Source of the DNA: Acanthochlamys bracteata
Lineage: Eukaryota; Streptophyta; Magnoliopsida; Pandanales; Velloziaceae
Direction of reading: 5' to 3'
DNA: 64,000 nt
Assembly: GCA_019914995.1 (NCBI GenBank)
Contig: CM034134.1
Span: forward strand, 3,490,145-3,554,144
The notes under the pieces were generated by a model that was not told where the DNA came from, did no database searches, and saw only the letters and a program-made list of their open reading frames with translations. How positions within the stretch are numbered: the stretch's first letter is position 1; each line of letters opens with the position of its first letter. Below are positions 1-10,443 of the stretch, piece after piece. Both the position numbers and the translations under genes were made by a program.

Positions 1-494
1 ATCTTCGAAGGAGTCGAAGTTAAGGGTATGGCGGAAACTCCCCTTGTGTAACCGCCATCTCACAAAGTGCCCAATCCTCTCGGACATCTCTCAATTCGTT
101 AGCCAACCTTGCGACCTCCTCCCTAAGAGTAGCTACTTCCCTCCTAAGAGCATCCACATCACCCAAGAGAGAGTCTTTAAGGGCCTTACCTTGGCGAGAT
201 GATGATTCAGCCACCACGTTCAAGGCACCTTACATCTCCCCACGAAGCTCTTCTTGTCCCTTCTCGAGCTTCTCAATGCTTTGGCCCAACTCCTCGAACT
301 GGTCCACCTTATCCGCCATAGCAAGCTCCACCCTAGCGAGTCTTGCATTCACGTCCGCCATAACGTCCCTAGACTTCTCCTTCCGTTGGCGACTGCTCTC
401 GGGAGCTCTCCTTTCAATCTCCCTTCCCTCATGGATGGTAACATTGCTTCCGCTTGCCATTTCTGATTGGCAGAACCTTGGCTCTGATACCACT
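1..494 (-). mobile_element. Ty3/gypsy element (element B), gag leader region
   Basis: This is the internal start of a minus-strand LTR retrotransposon that runs off the left edge of the window. Two neighbouring coding stretches (minus strand, about 230-493 and 20-223) encode charged, heptad-like protein rich in Glu, Arg, Leu and Val (for example ARLARVELAMADKV and DVDALRREVATLREEV). This is typical of the coiled-coil N-terminus of plant Ty3/gypsy gag polyproteins. The region sits directly inside the LTR at 495-1020, after a methionine-tRNA primer site, as expected of a 5' end. Nothing of pol lies in the window, so the lineage is uncertain; a chromovirus is most likely. The copy looks decayed, with one or a few breaks in the visible part. 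Confidence 0.7.
482..492 (-). promoter_or_regulatory. Primer binding site of element B (tRNA-iMet type)
   Basis: Read on the minus strand the sequence is TGGTATCAGAG. It complements the 3' end of initiator methionine tRNA, the usual plant LTR-retrotransposon primer. It lies two bases inside the LTR end at 495, which fixes the element as minus strand and the LTR as its 5' LTR. Confidence 0.85.
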
Positions 495-1020
495 TGTCAC
501 CGGCCTAGAGTTTTACCTTGGCTCGTGCGGCACTTAGTCACAATCCTTTATGGCTAAGTCAGCCTTTACCCAAAAGAGCTATCAAAGATAGCTAAAGACT
601 TTATGGCAAGAAAGGACTTAAGAGAAGAGATGAAAGCTTGCAAGAGAGAACTTTGAAGAGAAAGCTTTATATAGCTATGCTTGTATTACAACTCTTGCTT
701 GATTTGCTTGATGCCCCAAATGAGAGCTCATCCTCTTTATTTATAGCCTCTCCACCTCTTCAACGGATGGTGGAGATTGTTTAGATCGGACGGTGGAGAA
801 TATATGATCCAGAAAGTTCTTACATAATATCCTTTACAAAAATCTCCACCTTTCTAGAGTATTCTCTACTTTTCCCTAAACTTATGCCAACTATTCGTTA
901 TCTAGAGTATTCTACCATACTCTAGACTTGGCTTATGCACAAGATAATTTTACCTAGGCAAAAAGCATTTAACCAAGGTAATTTAGATGGGAGAATAGCC
1001 AAAATAGCCATACCGTGACA
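495..1020 (-). repeat. 5' LTR of element B
   Basis: The 526 bp segment begins TGTCAC and ends GTGACA, a perfect 6-bp inverted terminal pair. It abuts the primer site at 482-492. A TATA-like motif (minus strand CTATAAATA, near 738-748) is the likely LTR promoter. The outer end at 1020/1021 falls exactly where the Athila polymerase reading of the next element stops, so element B inserted into that element. The partner LTR lies outside the window, so age and target duplication cannot be read. Confidence 0.88.
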
Positions 1021-1470
1021 TTATGCATGCAAACTAAAGGACTTAAGCCCTTGACATCAGCAATGGACCATCCTAATGCAGCCTTATAATCTCTCAAAAC
1101 TCGAAACAACTTTTCCAGCTCCAAGTCACTCAAAGAAGCCGAAATAATAACAGGAAGTGATGAATTTTCTCGTAGGTATGCATACCTTAGATGTGCAGGC
1201 AACGGCTTAAGCTCAAGTACTGGAGTTATTTCAATGGATGGAGCTGTCCTAAGAGACCTTTCCCCAAGGTCCTCAAACTTCAGCCGTCTTCCAATAGGCG
1301 GTGAAGCTTGCAAGTAATGAGCATACGACTCAATCTCTTTGCTTTCGGTCTTAGAAGATTCACCTTGGATAATACAAGCTGCTAAAGGGTCAATTAGATG
1401 GTCTACCTTGACTGCATCAGCCACCACTCGGTCAACTATATCAATTCGCAAACAATCGTCACTGTTTGGA
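1021..1470 (-). mobile_element. Element A: start of reverse transcriptase
   Basis: The minus-strand translation contains ELKPLPAHLRYAYL followed by AALGWSIADVKGLSPLVCMH. This is the conserved entry into the reverse transcriptase of Athila/Tat Ty3 elements (usual form KAIGWTIADIKGISP.CMHKI). The reading ends at the LTR of element B, so the catalytic part is not in the window. It lies directly downstream of the protease region in the element's direction. Confidence 0.85.
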
Positions 1471-1950
1471 TGGACACTTTGTAGCTCCAAATATATTTAA
1501 CGTGACTTGCTCATCTTGTACTCGCAAAATTAGCTTCCCTTGCTGCACATCAATCAATGTTCTTCTAGTGGCTAAGAATGGTCGACCAAGAATAATTGGT
1601 ATGCCTTTATCTTCTTCCATATCTAGTACAAAAAAATCAGCAAAGAATATGAATTTATCCACTTTCACTAGCACACCCTCAAGTGTTTCTCTTGGATGCT
1701 TAATAGATCGATCCGCTAGTTGAAGAGAAACTGTGGTTGCCTTTACTTCTCCTAATCCTAATTTTCTGTAAATAGAAAATGGCATTAAATTAATGCTTGC
1801 ACCTAAATCACATAAAGCTTTTTCAAAATAAGAGTTTTCAATAGTGCAAGGTATAGTAAAACTCTCTGGATCTTTTAACTTTGGTGGCAACTTATTTTGC
1901 AAGATAGCACTACACTCCTTGGTTAGCGTCACCGTTTCATAGTCTTCCAA
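1471..1950 (-). mobile_element. Element A: aspartic protease region
   Basis: The minus-strand translation contains ALCDLGASINLMPFSIYRKL, then GIPIILGRPFLATRR. These are the two hallmark blocks of the retropepsin-like domain of Athila/Tat elements: the active-site DLGAS motif and the ILGRPFL flap-side motif. It lies between gag and reverse transcriptase as expected of a Ty3 pol. Confidence 0.9.
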
Positions 1951-2099
1951 TTTTCGTTTGTTGACAAAATCTCTTTCATGAACTTTACATAGTTTGGTAT
2001 TTGCTCCAATTCATCTGCAAAAGGAATGTTAATATGGAACTTTTTAAACATATCAAGAAATTTAGAGTATTGCTTATCCAATTTGGTCTTTTGAAGGCG

Positions 2100-2956
2100 T
2101 TAATGAAATGGAATAGGTGGCGCATAAAACTTGGTTGGTATTGCTGTTTGGGGCTGGTTAATGTCCGAGCTTTCTTCTTTAGTTGATTCGGTGGCATTCT
2201 CCACTGTTTGCTTGTTGTTCTGTTCTATTCCAGAAGGTGATTTAGATGAAAACATATCGGGATGCTCTCTTAACTCATAGATGTTAACTATTGGCGTTTT
2301 GAGAACCTTCCCACTTCGAAGTGCAATTGCATTCACTTGCTCCTTAGGATTTACCTTAGGGTTGCTTGGCAAAGAGCCTTGTGGTCTTCCAGATAACAAG
2401 CTTGCTAGTTGACCCATTTGAAACTCAAGCTTTCGGATAGAGGAAGCTTGATTTTGCAAAGTTGATTCTGTTTTGGCCATGAATTGGTCAAGGGCATCTT
2501 CAAGTGGTGTTTTAGTTACTGGTTGCTGCTGAAATCAAGGGGGGTTTCTATTTGTGCTTTGATGATTTTTTAATGAAAAATTTGGATGATCTCGCCAACC
2601 TGGATTGTATGTGTTGGAGTATGATTGTTCGGTTGCCGGTTGACATTCGACACCCATTGCACTTGTTCTGCAGCAGATGGTGAGAATGGGCTTCCAACTT
2701 GACAATCAACACTAGCATGACTTCTCCCACATAGTTCACAAACTTGACTAGGCGCTTGAATTGTTTTACCCGTTAAGCTTCCGAGCTGTTTGGACAGCAC
2801 CTTTATTTGTGCAGTCAATTCCACAACACCATCAACTTGGTGTACTCCTGCTGCCCATTTTGTCATCGAACATTCTGAAGGCCATTGGTCGTTATTGGCT
2901 GCCATTTCCTCCAGCAACTCATAGGCTTCGTCTTGTGTTTTACTCCAGCGCTCCAC
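2100..2956 (-). mobile_element. Element A: gag C-terminal part and linker
   Basis: Two minus-strand segments belong to the Athila gag tail. The first (about 2570-2956) has DEAYELLEEMAANNDQWPSE and a Cys/His cluster resembling a degenerate zinc knuckle (CELCGRSHASVDC). The second (about 2100-2480) has ASSIRKLEFQMGQLASLLSG and EQVNAIALRSGK, the linker before the protease. The part is broken at a few points. Confidence 0.85.
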
Positions 2957-3650
2957 CTACTGCGACATCATTAATTGTCCTAGTCGTGCAACTTAACCCA
3001 TTATAGAATGTTTGGACTTGTAGCCACTTTGGCAAACCATGGTGAGGGCACTTCCTTAGCAGGTCCTTATACCTTTCCCACGACTCATACAAAGACTCCA
3101 TATCAAATTGAGTAAAGGTAGTGATTTCGTTCCTCATCTTCGCCGTCTTTGCAGTAGGGAAGAATTTGGCTAAGAATTTCTGTGCTAATGCCTCCCAAGT
3201 TGTAATGGTGTTTGGAGGAAGTGAATTCATCCATTCTTTTGCCTTGTCCCTTAATGAAAATGGGAAGAGTCTCAACCTTATAGCATCATCGGACACACCA
3301 TTATGCGTGAAAGTGTCACAAATCTCAAGAAAGTCAACAATGTGAGTGTTTGGGTCATCGTTTGGCGAGCAATTGAATTGGATGAAAGTTTGGATCATTT
3401 GGATGATTGCGGGCTTGATCTCGAAGTTGTTCGCTTGAATTACCGGACGTCTAATACTTGACGGGGCACCATTGGTAGTAGGCATGGGATAATCCCTCAA
3501 AGCTCTTCCGTTTTCAACTTCTTCCACATTTTCTGCTATGGTAGTTTGCACTTCGTTGAGAGCTTCTTTGTTTTTCTTGATAAGCCTCCTAATTGTACGT
3601 TCAATTTCAGGATCAAAGGGCTCAAGAGAAGTGCTTCTCAAACTTCGCAT
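2940..3650 (-). mobile_element. Element A: gag capsid domain (Retrotrans_gag)
   Basis: A 236-codon minus-strand stretch encodes the N-terminal and capsid part of Athila gag. It includes ALRDYPMPTTNGAPSSIRRP near residue 53, NPHTHI-like NDDPNTHIVDFLEICDTF near residue 100, LFPFSLRDKAKEWMNSLPP near 128 and ESLYESWERYKDLLRKCPHH near 180. These blocks define the PF03732-type gag domain. It begins about 100 bp inside the primer site at 3747-3766, the usual leader length for a gag start. Confidence 0.92.
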
Positions 3651-3746
3651 ACACTATGCAAGGAACCTGAAAGAAGGTAAACAAATAAAAGTTCAAACTA
3701 AAACTAGTATTAATCAAAATCGATATTAATAACAATTAAAACAATC

Positions 3747-3766
3747 CCTGGCAACGGCGCCAAGAA
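3747..3766 (-). promoter_or_regulatory. Primer binding site of element A (tRNA-Asp type)
   Basis: The minus-strand sequence TTGGCGCCGTTGCCAGGGAT matches the complement of the 3' end of plant tRNA-Asp, the primer used by Athila and Ogre/Tat elements. It lies a few bases inside the LTR start at 3769. It confirms both the lineage and the direction. Confidence 0.85.
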
Positions 3767-3768
3767 CT

Positions 3769-5436
3769 TGTTGCCTTCGCAAGTGTACGAGTCGCACAAG
3801 TAATACAATTATGAGAAAAGTATCGTTTCCACGAGGATTGATTATCTTACTAAGTACCGAAAATAAGTAATTCCAGAATTATTTGAACAATTGATCTAAA
3901 AGAGTTAATGCTAAAACTAAAGAAAGCAAAACAAGCTAAAACTAATACTCGTAAGATTTCAATGACTTAGGCGCTAGGGCATTTGATTTCATCATAACTA
4001 ATCCAGTTCAACTCTGTATTCGTGCTATCGAAGTTTATAATCTTTATTGACAGTTGGAAAACCCTAATTTCTTTGATATACTTTCTCAAACTATACCAAA
4101 AATACTTTCATGCAATAACTCACTATATCTCTATGTGAATTAACATACAACAAAGCTCATTAAGTTTTATGGCATCCTAGATTAACTGCATTAACCATAA
4201 GAGGATCAATTAACTTATTAAGTACCGAAAATTCTAGAATTATTTGAACGATCGATCTAAAAAGAGTGAATGCTAGAACTAAAGAAAGTAAAACAAGCTA
4301 AACCTAACACTCGTAAGATTTCAATGATTTAAACGCTAGGGCATTTGATTTCATCGTAACTAATCCAATTCAACTTCGTATTCATGCTATTGAAGTTTAT
4401 AATCTTTATTGACAGTTGAAAAACTCTAATTTCTTTGATATACTTTCTCAAGCTATACCAGAAATACTTTCATGCAATAACTCACTATATCTCTATGTGA
4501 ATTAACATACAACAAAGCTCATTAAGTTTTATGGCATCCTAGATTCACTGCATTAACCATAAGAGTGCATCTCTGTCTCTCACGCAATTCATGGAATTCA
4601 TCACAAAGATTAATTCATACATCACATCTCTATCTCAATACGAATATCAAATCGATTGAATATTGGCCAGATACTCAAAAGCATTAAGAACGGTAATGAA
4701 TACTCAATAAGCAATTATAAAACTTCGAATATCATAGATAAATAATTAGGCTACATCATAGCCCCAGCAAGGAATTTAGTTCATAGTTTTCAGATCTAAC
4801 AAAACAAAGAGAAACATGAGAGATAGAAGAAAAGAACATTGAACAAAGAGTGGTGGCGAGCGAACTGCTGTCTCCTTTCTTTGCTCTGCCCTTCCGTCCG
4901 TCTTTCTCCCCGGTTCAGCGGCAAATACCCCAAAAAATAAACCCTAGATGAGCCCCTCTTCTTTCTCTCACCTCTTGCCCCCCTTGGAAATCCAAAAATT
5001 GGGTATTTAAATCCATAGGGTTTTTCTTTCCATAATTAGATTGGTGCAGTACAAGCTAATCCGAACTCTCTGTCTACCCATTTGTCTGCACCATTTTGAA
5101 ATTATTTGGCCTCCAAAAATAAATTAAAATATTTAAAATTAAGATCAATTTCTTATATTTCCAACCTTATATATCAAATATTATTTAAAAATCGCGAAGG
5201 CCGTTAGGTGCACTCGTTTTAGAAATTGCGCACATGATTCAAGTCTGCATTGTATCTCAAATTCTTCTGTGAATATATATCAAATGGTTTCCCAGAAAAT
5301 TCTGAAATAATTCATGGGACAACTTGAATGTGTTGGCTTTGAGACCCAGTTGGTCATTCACAAAATCTCCACATAAAAGTCAAATTTTCATAAAAGCTCT
5401 CAGACTGCACGGAATTGCTAAAAATTAAGAAGAACA
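3769..5436 (-). repeat. 5' LTR of element A (Athila), about 1.67 kb
   Basis: On the plus strand the LTR starts TGTTGCCTTC next to the primer site. The outer end is less certain: AGAACA at about 5436 gives matching TGTT/AACA termini, with CTGCA at 5409 as an alternative. A length of about 1.65 kb suits Athila LTRs. It contains an internal tandem duplication (3833-4565). The other LTR is not in the window, so no age can be given. Confidence 0.75.
3833..4565. repeat. Tandem duplication of 368 bp inside the Athila LTR
   Basis: Two adjacent copies (3833-4200 and 4201-4565) share long near-identical stretches, for example TAAGTACCGAAAAT, ACTCGTAAGATTTCAATGA and TTATGGCATCCTAGATT. Both end in GCATTAACCATAAGAG. 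Scattered single-base differences show the duplication is not recent. Confidence 0.93.
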
Positions 5437-8400
5437 AAGAATTAAGGTTGTTTTTTATTAGTTTTCTTATATAAAACGTAAGCATATATGATGTAAGAGT
5501 GTATAATATTATGTATATATTTGAGCACATCACATATTGAAGACATCTAAGTGTTGGAGATGTTGCTCAGATCACTCACATCAAAGTTCGAGCACGTGGT
5601 GGCGGTAGTTGATGAGTCAAAAATTTTGGAGGAGATTTCATTTGAGTAGTTCGTAGGATCTTTTCAGGCTTATGAACAACGAATGTTAAACAAGACTAGT
5701 TTCACATTTGTGGAATAAGGATTGGTGTCAAAGTTGACTCTAAATAATCAAGATTCAATCATAAAGGTTGTGGTCGCGGTCGAGGTAGGGGACTTGGTCC
5801 CCAACAACAACTTCAGAGTTTGCAAACAAAGCAATAGCGGAAGATCCACATCTGGGCGTGGTAACAACAAATATGTCCAATATTACAACTGTTATAAATT
5901 TCGACATTATTCCTTGAAGTTTAGGTATAAAAATGAAGATCTTACCAATCTTATCGAAGCAACAACTGATGTCGGTAATACCTCTACTCTTCTTCTTGCT
6001 AGTGATGATTGAAATGTTCATAGTGATGGTACTTGGACTCAGGTAATAGTAACCACATGTGTTGAAAGAAACAACTTTTCATGGAACTCATTGAAGGTAT
6101 TCATAAAAGCGTGAGCTTGGGAACTCATAGAAGGTACTTAATGAAGGCAAAGGGAAGTCCAAAATTGCCAAAGATGGTAAGCTCAATTATATTTCCGATC
6201 TTTATTATATTCCTAATATGAAAAGTAATATTCTTATGATCGGTCAATTACTCGGAAAGGAATAGAAAGCCTATATGGAAAATAATCATCGTTTGTTGAA
6301 AAATGCAAATGGAGGCCTTATAGCTTGTGTAAAGATGACAAAGAACCGTATGTTTCCCTTGCATCTAAACACGAGAGTTGACAAATATTTCAAAGACTCG
6401 TGGAAAATGAGTCGTGGAGGTGGCATCTTCATTTTGGCCGTTTGAACTTTAATGGTCTGAAACTATCATCTACATTTGGCATAAGTCGAGGCCTACTATC
6501 TAACAATCAATCCACCAAATCATATTTGTGAAGGATGCGTAATTGGTATACAGCCATGACTCCCTTTTTCTAGTGGAAAGACATGGAGATTAGAGGCACC
6601 ACTACAACAGATGCCGCACAAAGATGGTGAAAAATAAGACACCTCAAGAGGCGTGGAGTATATACGAGCCTAGTGTCGCACACCTACCAATTTTTGGGTG
6701 TACAAGCATATGCTCAAGTTCCTAAAGACGAATAGAAGAAGTTTGGTGATCGTGGTGAAAAATGCATTTTCATTGGATACAGTGAGAAGTTAAAAGCATA
6801 TAAGCTCTATAATCCACTAGCCAAAAAGTTAGTGATCAGTAGAGATGTTGTCTTTAACGAAAAAGATGTATGGAACTAGAGCAATGAAGAGACTTCTAAA
6901 AAACAATCAGTGGTGGATGAATCTGATAAGCTCCCACAAGAGGTACCACCACTAGCAACACCACTATCTCTTCAATATATTACACCCTCTTCTACTAGAT
7001 ATTCTTCGTCTTCTGGGGAAGATAGTAGTAGTGGATCTTCTACACAACGAAGTCCTATCAAAATAAGAAGTCTCAGGGAGATCAATAAGCAGATAGATGA
7101 AGACGGTGAGTCTAACTTTTTTTGTCTATATGCTAAACATGAACCTCTCACGCTTCAAGAAGTTGCAAAAGAGGATTATTTGCGATTAGCAATGGAGGAG
7201 GAGATCAAAGCTATAGAGAATAATGACAATTGCGAGTTGACAACACTTCCCCAAAATCACAAGGCGATATGTGTCAAGTGGGTATGCAAAAATTAAGAGC
7301 ACTGCTGATGGTTATGTTGATCGATATAATGCTAGACTTTGTAGTGAAAGGCTACAAACAGAAATACGGTATCGGTTATGGAGTAGTATTTGCATCTGTT
7401 GCTCGACCTAATACAGTAAGGCTGTTAATTTCTCTTACAGCTCATCACAGATGGAAGATATATTGTCTGGATGTCAAGTTAGTATTCCTCAATGGTGTTC
7501 TTGAGGAAGAGATATACATATAGCAACTAGAAGAAAGCCTGTACGGCTTGAAGCAGGCACCACAAGCATGGAATGCTCGAATTGATGGCTATCTTCATCA
7601 AATGGTTTCACCAAATGTCCTTAGTATGCTATCTATATAAAAAGGAATCATAAAGGTGAGTTTCTAATAATTTGTCTTTATGTTTATCATTTATTGTACA
7701 CAGAAAATTGCCTTGAGATTCTTAATGAATTCGAGGAGATGATGTTCAAGAAATTCGAGATGACAGACAATGGATAGATGTCCTACTTCTTTGGCTTGAA
7801 ATGAAGCAACAACAAGATGGGATATGTATATTTCAAAAGAAGTAGACAAAGAATATTTTAGCGAAATTCAAAATGAGCAATTGTAACCCGTGAGCATTCC
7901 AATGGCCCCAAGAACAAAGCCATCAAAAGAAGGGAATGAAAATTTAGGTGACTCAACCCTTTTCAAAGTCTTGTTGGTAGTTTGAGGTACCCGACGATCA
8001 CAAGACCATATATTGTTTATGTAGTCGGACTTATGACTCGTTACATGGAGACACCAAATGAGTCTCATTGGTTTGCTGCGAAGAGGATTTTGAGTTACTT
8101 CAAAGGCTCACTTAAGTTTGATCAATTGTATATTTATGGTGAACCTGCAGAATTAGTGGGATTTTTAATAGTGATTAGGGTAGTGATCAAGATGAGAGAA
8201 AAAGCACTAATGGGTATGTCTTTTACATTGGGTCAACTTAATTCTCATGGATGTCAAAGAAGTAAGATATTGTGGCTTTCTCTTCATGTGAAGCAGAATA
8301 TGTGGCAGTTGCATCTATAGTGTCTGAAGTAATCTGGTAGAGAAAAGAATTTGTTAAAAGGCTGAATCATCCACAAGACAGAAACCAACAAGAATATTGG

Positions 8401-8626
8401 TTGATAATAAGTTAGCTATACAACTCGGAAAAAATCTAGTACATCATGGAAGGAGCAAACACCTAAATAGATGGATTCATTCCTCATAGATCATATAAAG
8501 CAGAACACTGTGTAGTTAGAGTATTATCATACCATGGAGCAAGTAGTCTATATTTTCACTAAGGCATTACTAATTGAACGTTTCAAAACATTAAGAGGAA
8601 TGCTTAGCATAAAATCTTTTTGATTT

Positions 8627-8633
8627 GAGGGGG
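8627..8633 (+). promoter_or_regulatory. Polypurine tract of the copia relic
   Basis: The GAGGGGG run sits two bases before TGTTCAAAAT, where the 3' LTR starts. It is the expected plus-strand primer for this copia relic. Confidence 0.75.
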
Positions 8634-8635
8634 CG

Positions 8636-8972
8636 TGTTCAAAATTCAAATCCTAACTCATGCATTATTTGGGAGTTTCTCAAAGCATTGAAGAAAGAAA
8701 GTGGGTAAGTAATGGTAGTAGTGAGCACATAAGTTACTTAGAAAAATTAGTTGGTAGAGTTAGAAGGTTGGTAGTGGTTGTAAGTTTTATTTGATTTTAA
8801 TGTCTTAGTAATGTAATTTTGCGTTGTAATCCCTATATAAGGATTCTTGTAGTATGTTGTTTAGCATCAAGTGAGCAAAAAACAAAAGGTGTTTGAAAGA
8901 AAAGTTCTCCTCCAAAGAAAGCTTACACTTTATCTAGTAATAGGGTTCTAATTTCGTAAACTTAGATCCAAC
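8636..8972 (+). repeat. 3' LTR of the copia relic
   Basis: It begins TGTTCAAAAT directly after the polypurine tract. A TATA-like CCTATATAAGG at about 8832-8842 marks the LTR promoter. The end is uncertain; GATCCAAC near 8965-8972 is the best candidate. There is no 5' partner to compare. Confidence 0.65.
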
Positions 8973-9872
8973 TAACTTGTGTTTTTTGTTCATTATTATT
9001 GTCCTACCCATTAGCAGCAATAGTAGCATAAACTGTAATAACAATCTCATCATCTTTAGCATTATCAGTGAGTGAAACAAGGCGATCTTGTAGTGCTTTG
9101 GAAATCTTATTATCCACGAAGGTAGTGTTATGATAAGTGTGTTCATCCGCTAATGACTTCGAGTATGAAGCAAATTCCTGTGGGATTGCGCCTTCTTTGA
9201 AGAAGAATTATTGAGATAAACTCCTCGTCAGAGCTGGACAGTTTGCTTCCTCTAGGCGATTATGACTATTACATTAAGAACCAAGCATATATCAAAGTCT
9301 GGGAAAAGTTTGGAGGTAGCTATACGCTAGAAGGATGCTAGGGCATGAACGGCAATGTTCTTTCTTAGTTTATAGATTTCACTAAAATTAATCTATTTTT
9401 GTAGATATATGATAATTAGCAATTTTTATCTATTATTTTTAGAAATTAAATTTTATAATTCTCATTTTAATAATTTTATTTATTAAATTAGTTAATTCGA
9501 ATTTGACCGGATTAAAATAGGTTGAGTTTGTGTTGACAATTTTAACCCATATAAATACATGGGTTGGATTAGGAAATTTCGAACCGGTTATTATATGGGT
9601 CGATTCGAATCCGACCAATTAACTCATATTGCCACCCGTATGTTTGATATGGCTTTCGTTAACATTAGTGCGTTTATGTTTAGATTTTGGGTGCGGCCTT
9701 AAGCTTGGTAAGGATTTTAGATTTAGTGGTAAGCTGTGAATGGTGGACTGTAGGTTTAGTGGCGGTACGAAAACTTCGAATTCAGGAGTTTCTAGGAGTT
9801 ACTGAAGTGGTGTTGGTGAAAGAAATGGCAATGGATGAAGTGATAATAATGGTAGGTAGTTGTCGATGACGG
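8973..9872. other. Spacer with two coding-like fragments and a degenerate repeat
   Basis: No complete gene is seen. On the minus strand 9015-9192 is open for about 60 codons and reads like protein (EFASYSKSLADEHTYH, KALQDRLVSLTDNAKDDE), but I do not recognise it. On the plus strand about 9207-9342 reads ELDSLLPLGDYDYYIKNQAY, also unrecognised. Near 9490-9640 lies a stretch with repeated motifs such as CATGGGTTGGATTAGG and GGGTCGATTCGAATCC, resembling common degenerate plant dispersed repeats. The rest is AT-rich and featureless. Confidence 0.4.
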
Positions 9873-10429
9873 TGTTGGATGTAAAGCCATTTTGATGAGC
9901 TTTTCATCAAACAGTCCACAAGTAGCTATTGGTAGCCTACCGTTTAGTTCAAAATAGCTGCTATGGTAGTTATGTTCAGATTCATGAGGAAGTTATGTCT
10001 AGATTCATGTAAAGGATTTGTCCAGATTCATTCTAACTATCATAAGAAGTTATGCCAAGGAATCAATGCAAAGGAGGTGGCTACCAAACCGACGGGTTGC
10101 CTTGGAGAGTTAGTTATTTAGTGGACTAGCTATCAAAGAGTGTTCCAGCATCCTATATATATATATCCCAAATGTGTGGGAAATAAAATAAGAAGGCCAG
10201 TAAGAAAGCATAGTTGTAAGCCAATGTTGTAATCTCATCGCATAGTGATATTTCTTTTAGTGTGACCACACCGTGGAGTTTTTCTCATTTTTTTCCCACG
10301 TGTATATTTGTATTTGTGTGATTGTCATATTCATCTATAAAAATCTCAACTTGGATTGCAGGATCCTAGTGTGTGTCAAATATTCCACTGTGCTATTTTT
10401 TGTTCATTCACACCGCCGTATTTCCAACA
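9873..10429 (+). repeat. 5' LTR of copia 1
   Basis: It starts TGTTGGATGTAAAGCC and ends TTTCCAACA, two bases before the primer site. A TATATATATATCCC stretch near 10155 is the likely TATA region. It matches the 3' LTR at 13925-14433 along its length with many substitutions and small length differences. Confidence 0.88.
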
Positions 10430-10431
10430 AG

Positions 10432-10443
10432 TGGTATTAGATC
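10432..10443 (+). promoter_or_regulatory. Primer binding site of copia 1
   Basis: GTGGTATTAGATC next to the LTR end is a slightly changed version of the initiator-tRNA-Met primer site TGGTATCAGAGC. Confidence 0.7.

Larger units (their letters stand above)
1021..5436 (-). mobile_element. Athila-type Ty3/gypsy retrotransposon (element A), 5' half
   Basis: Read from right to left it has, in order, a long 5' LTR (about 5436 to 3769), a tRNA-Asp-type primer site, gag, an aspartic protease region and the start of reverse transcriptase. It is then cut at 1020 by insertion of element B; the remainder lies beyond the left edge. Gag has the Athila signature (FLEICDTFTHNGV, DKAKEWMNSLPP) and the gag/protease linker has the family motif VNAIALRSGK. 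The protein parts are still readable over long stretches, with a handful of breaks in about 2.7 kb, so it is a fossil of moderate age. It cuts a copia relic on its right. Confidence 0.9.
5437..8972 (+). mobile_element. Ty1/copia relic, 5'-truncated by element A
   Basis: Plus-strand coding remnants appear in copia order. First comes gag (about 5590-5700, FVGSFQAYEQRM) and a degenerate zinc-knuckle area (5722-6012). The integrase zinc-binding area follows (about 6180-6560, SDLYYIPNMKSNIL) with the integrase end (about 6700-6880, FGDRGEKCIFIGYSEKLKAY). Next is the linker to reverse transcriptase (6910-7296), then reverse transcriptase (about 7290-7600, LDVKLVFLNGVLEEEIYI and LYGLKQAPQAW) and RNase H (about 7982-8320, MTRYMETPNESHWFAAKRIL). 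A polypurine tract and a 3' LTR follow. The 5' LTR is missing because the Athila LTR begins inside gag. It is heavily decayed, with many breaks, so an old copy. Confidence 0.88.
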
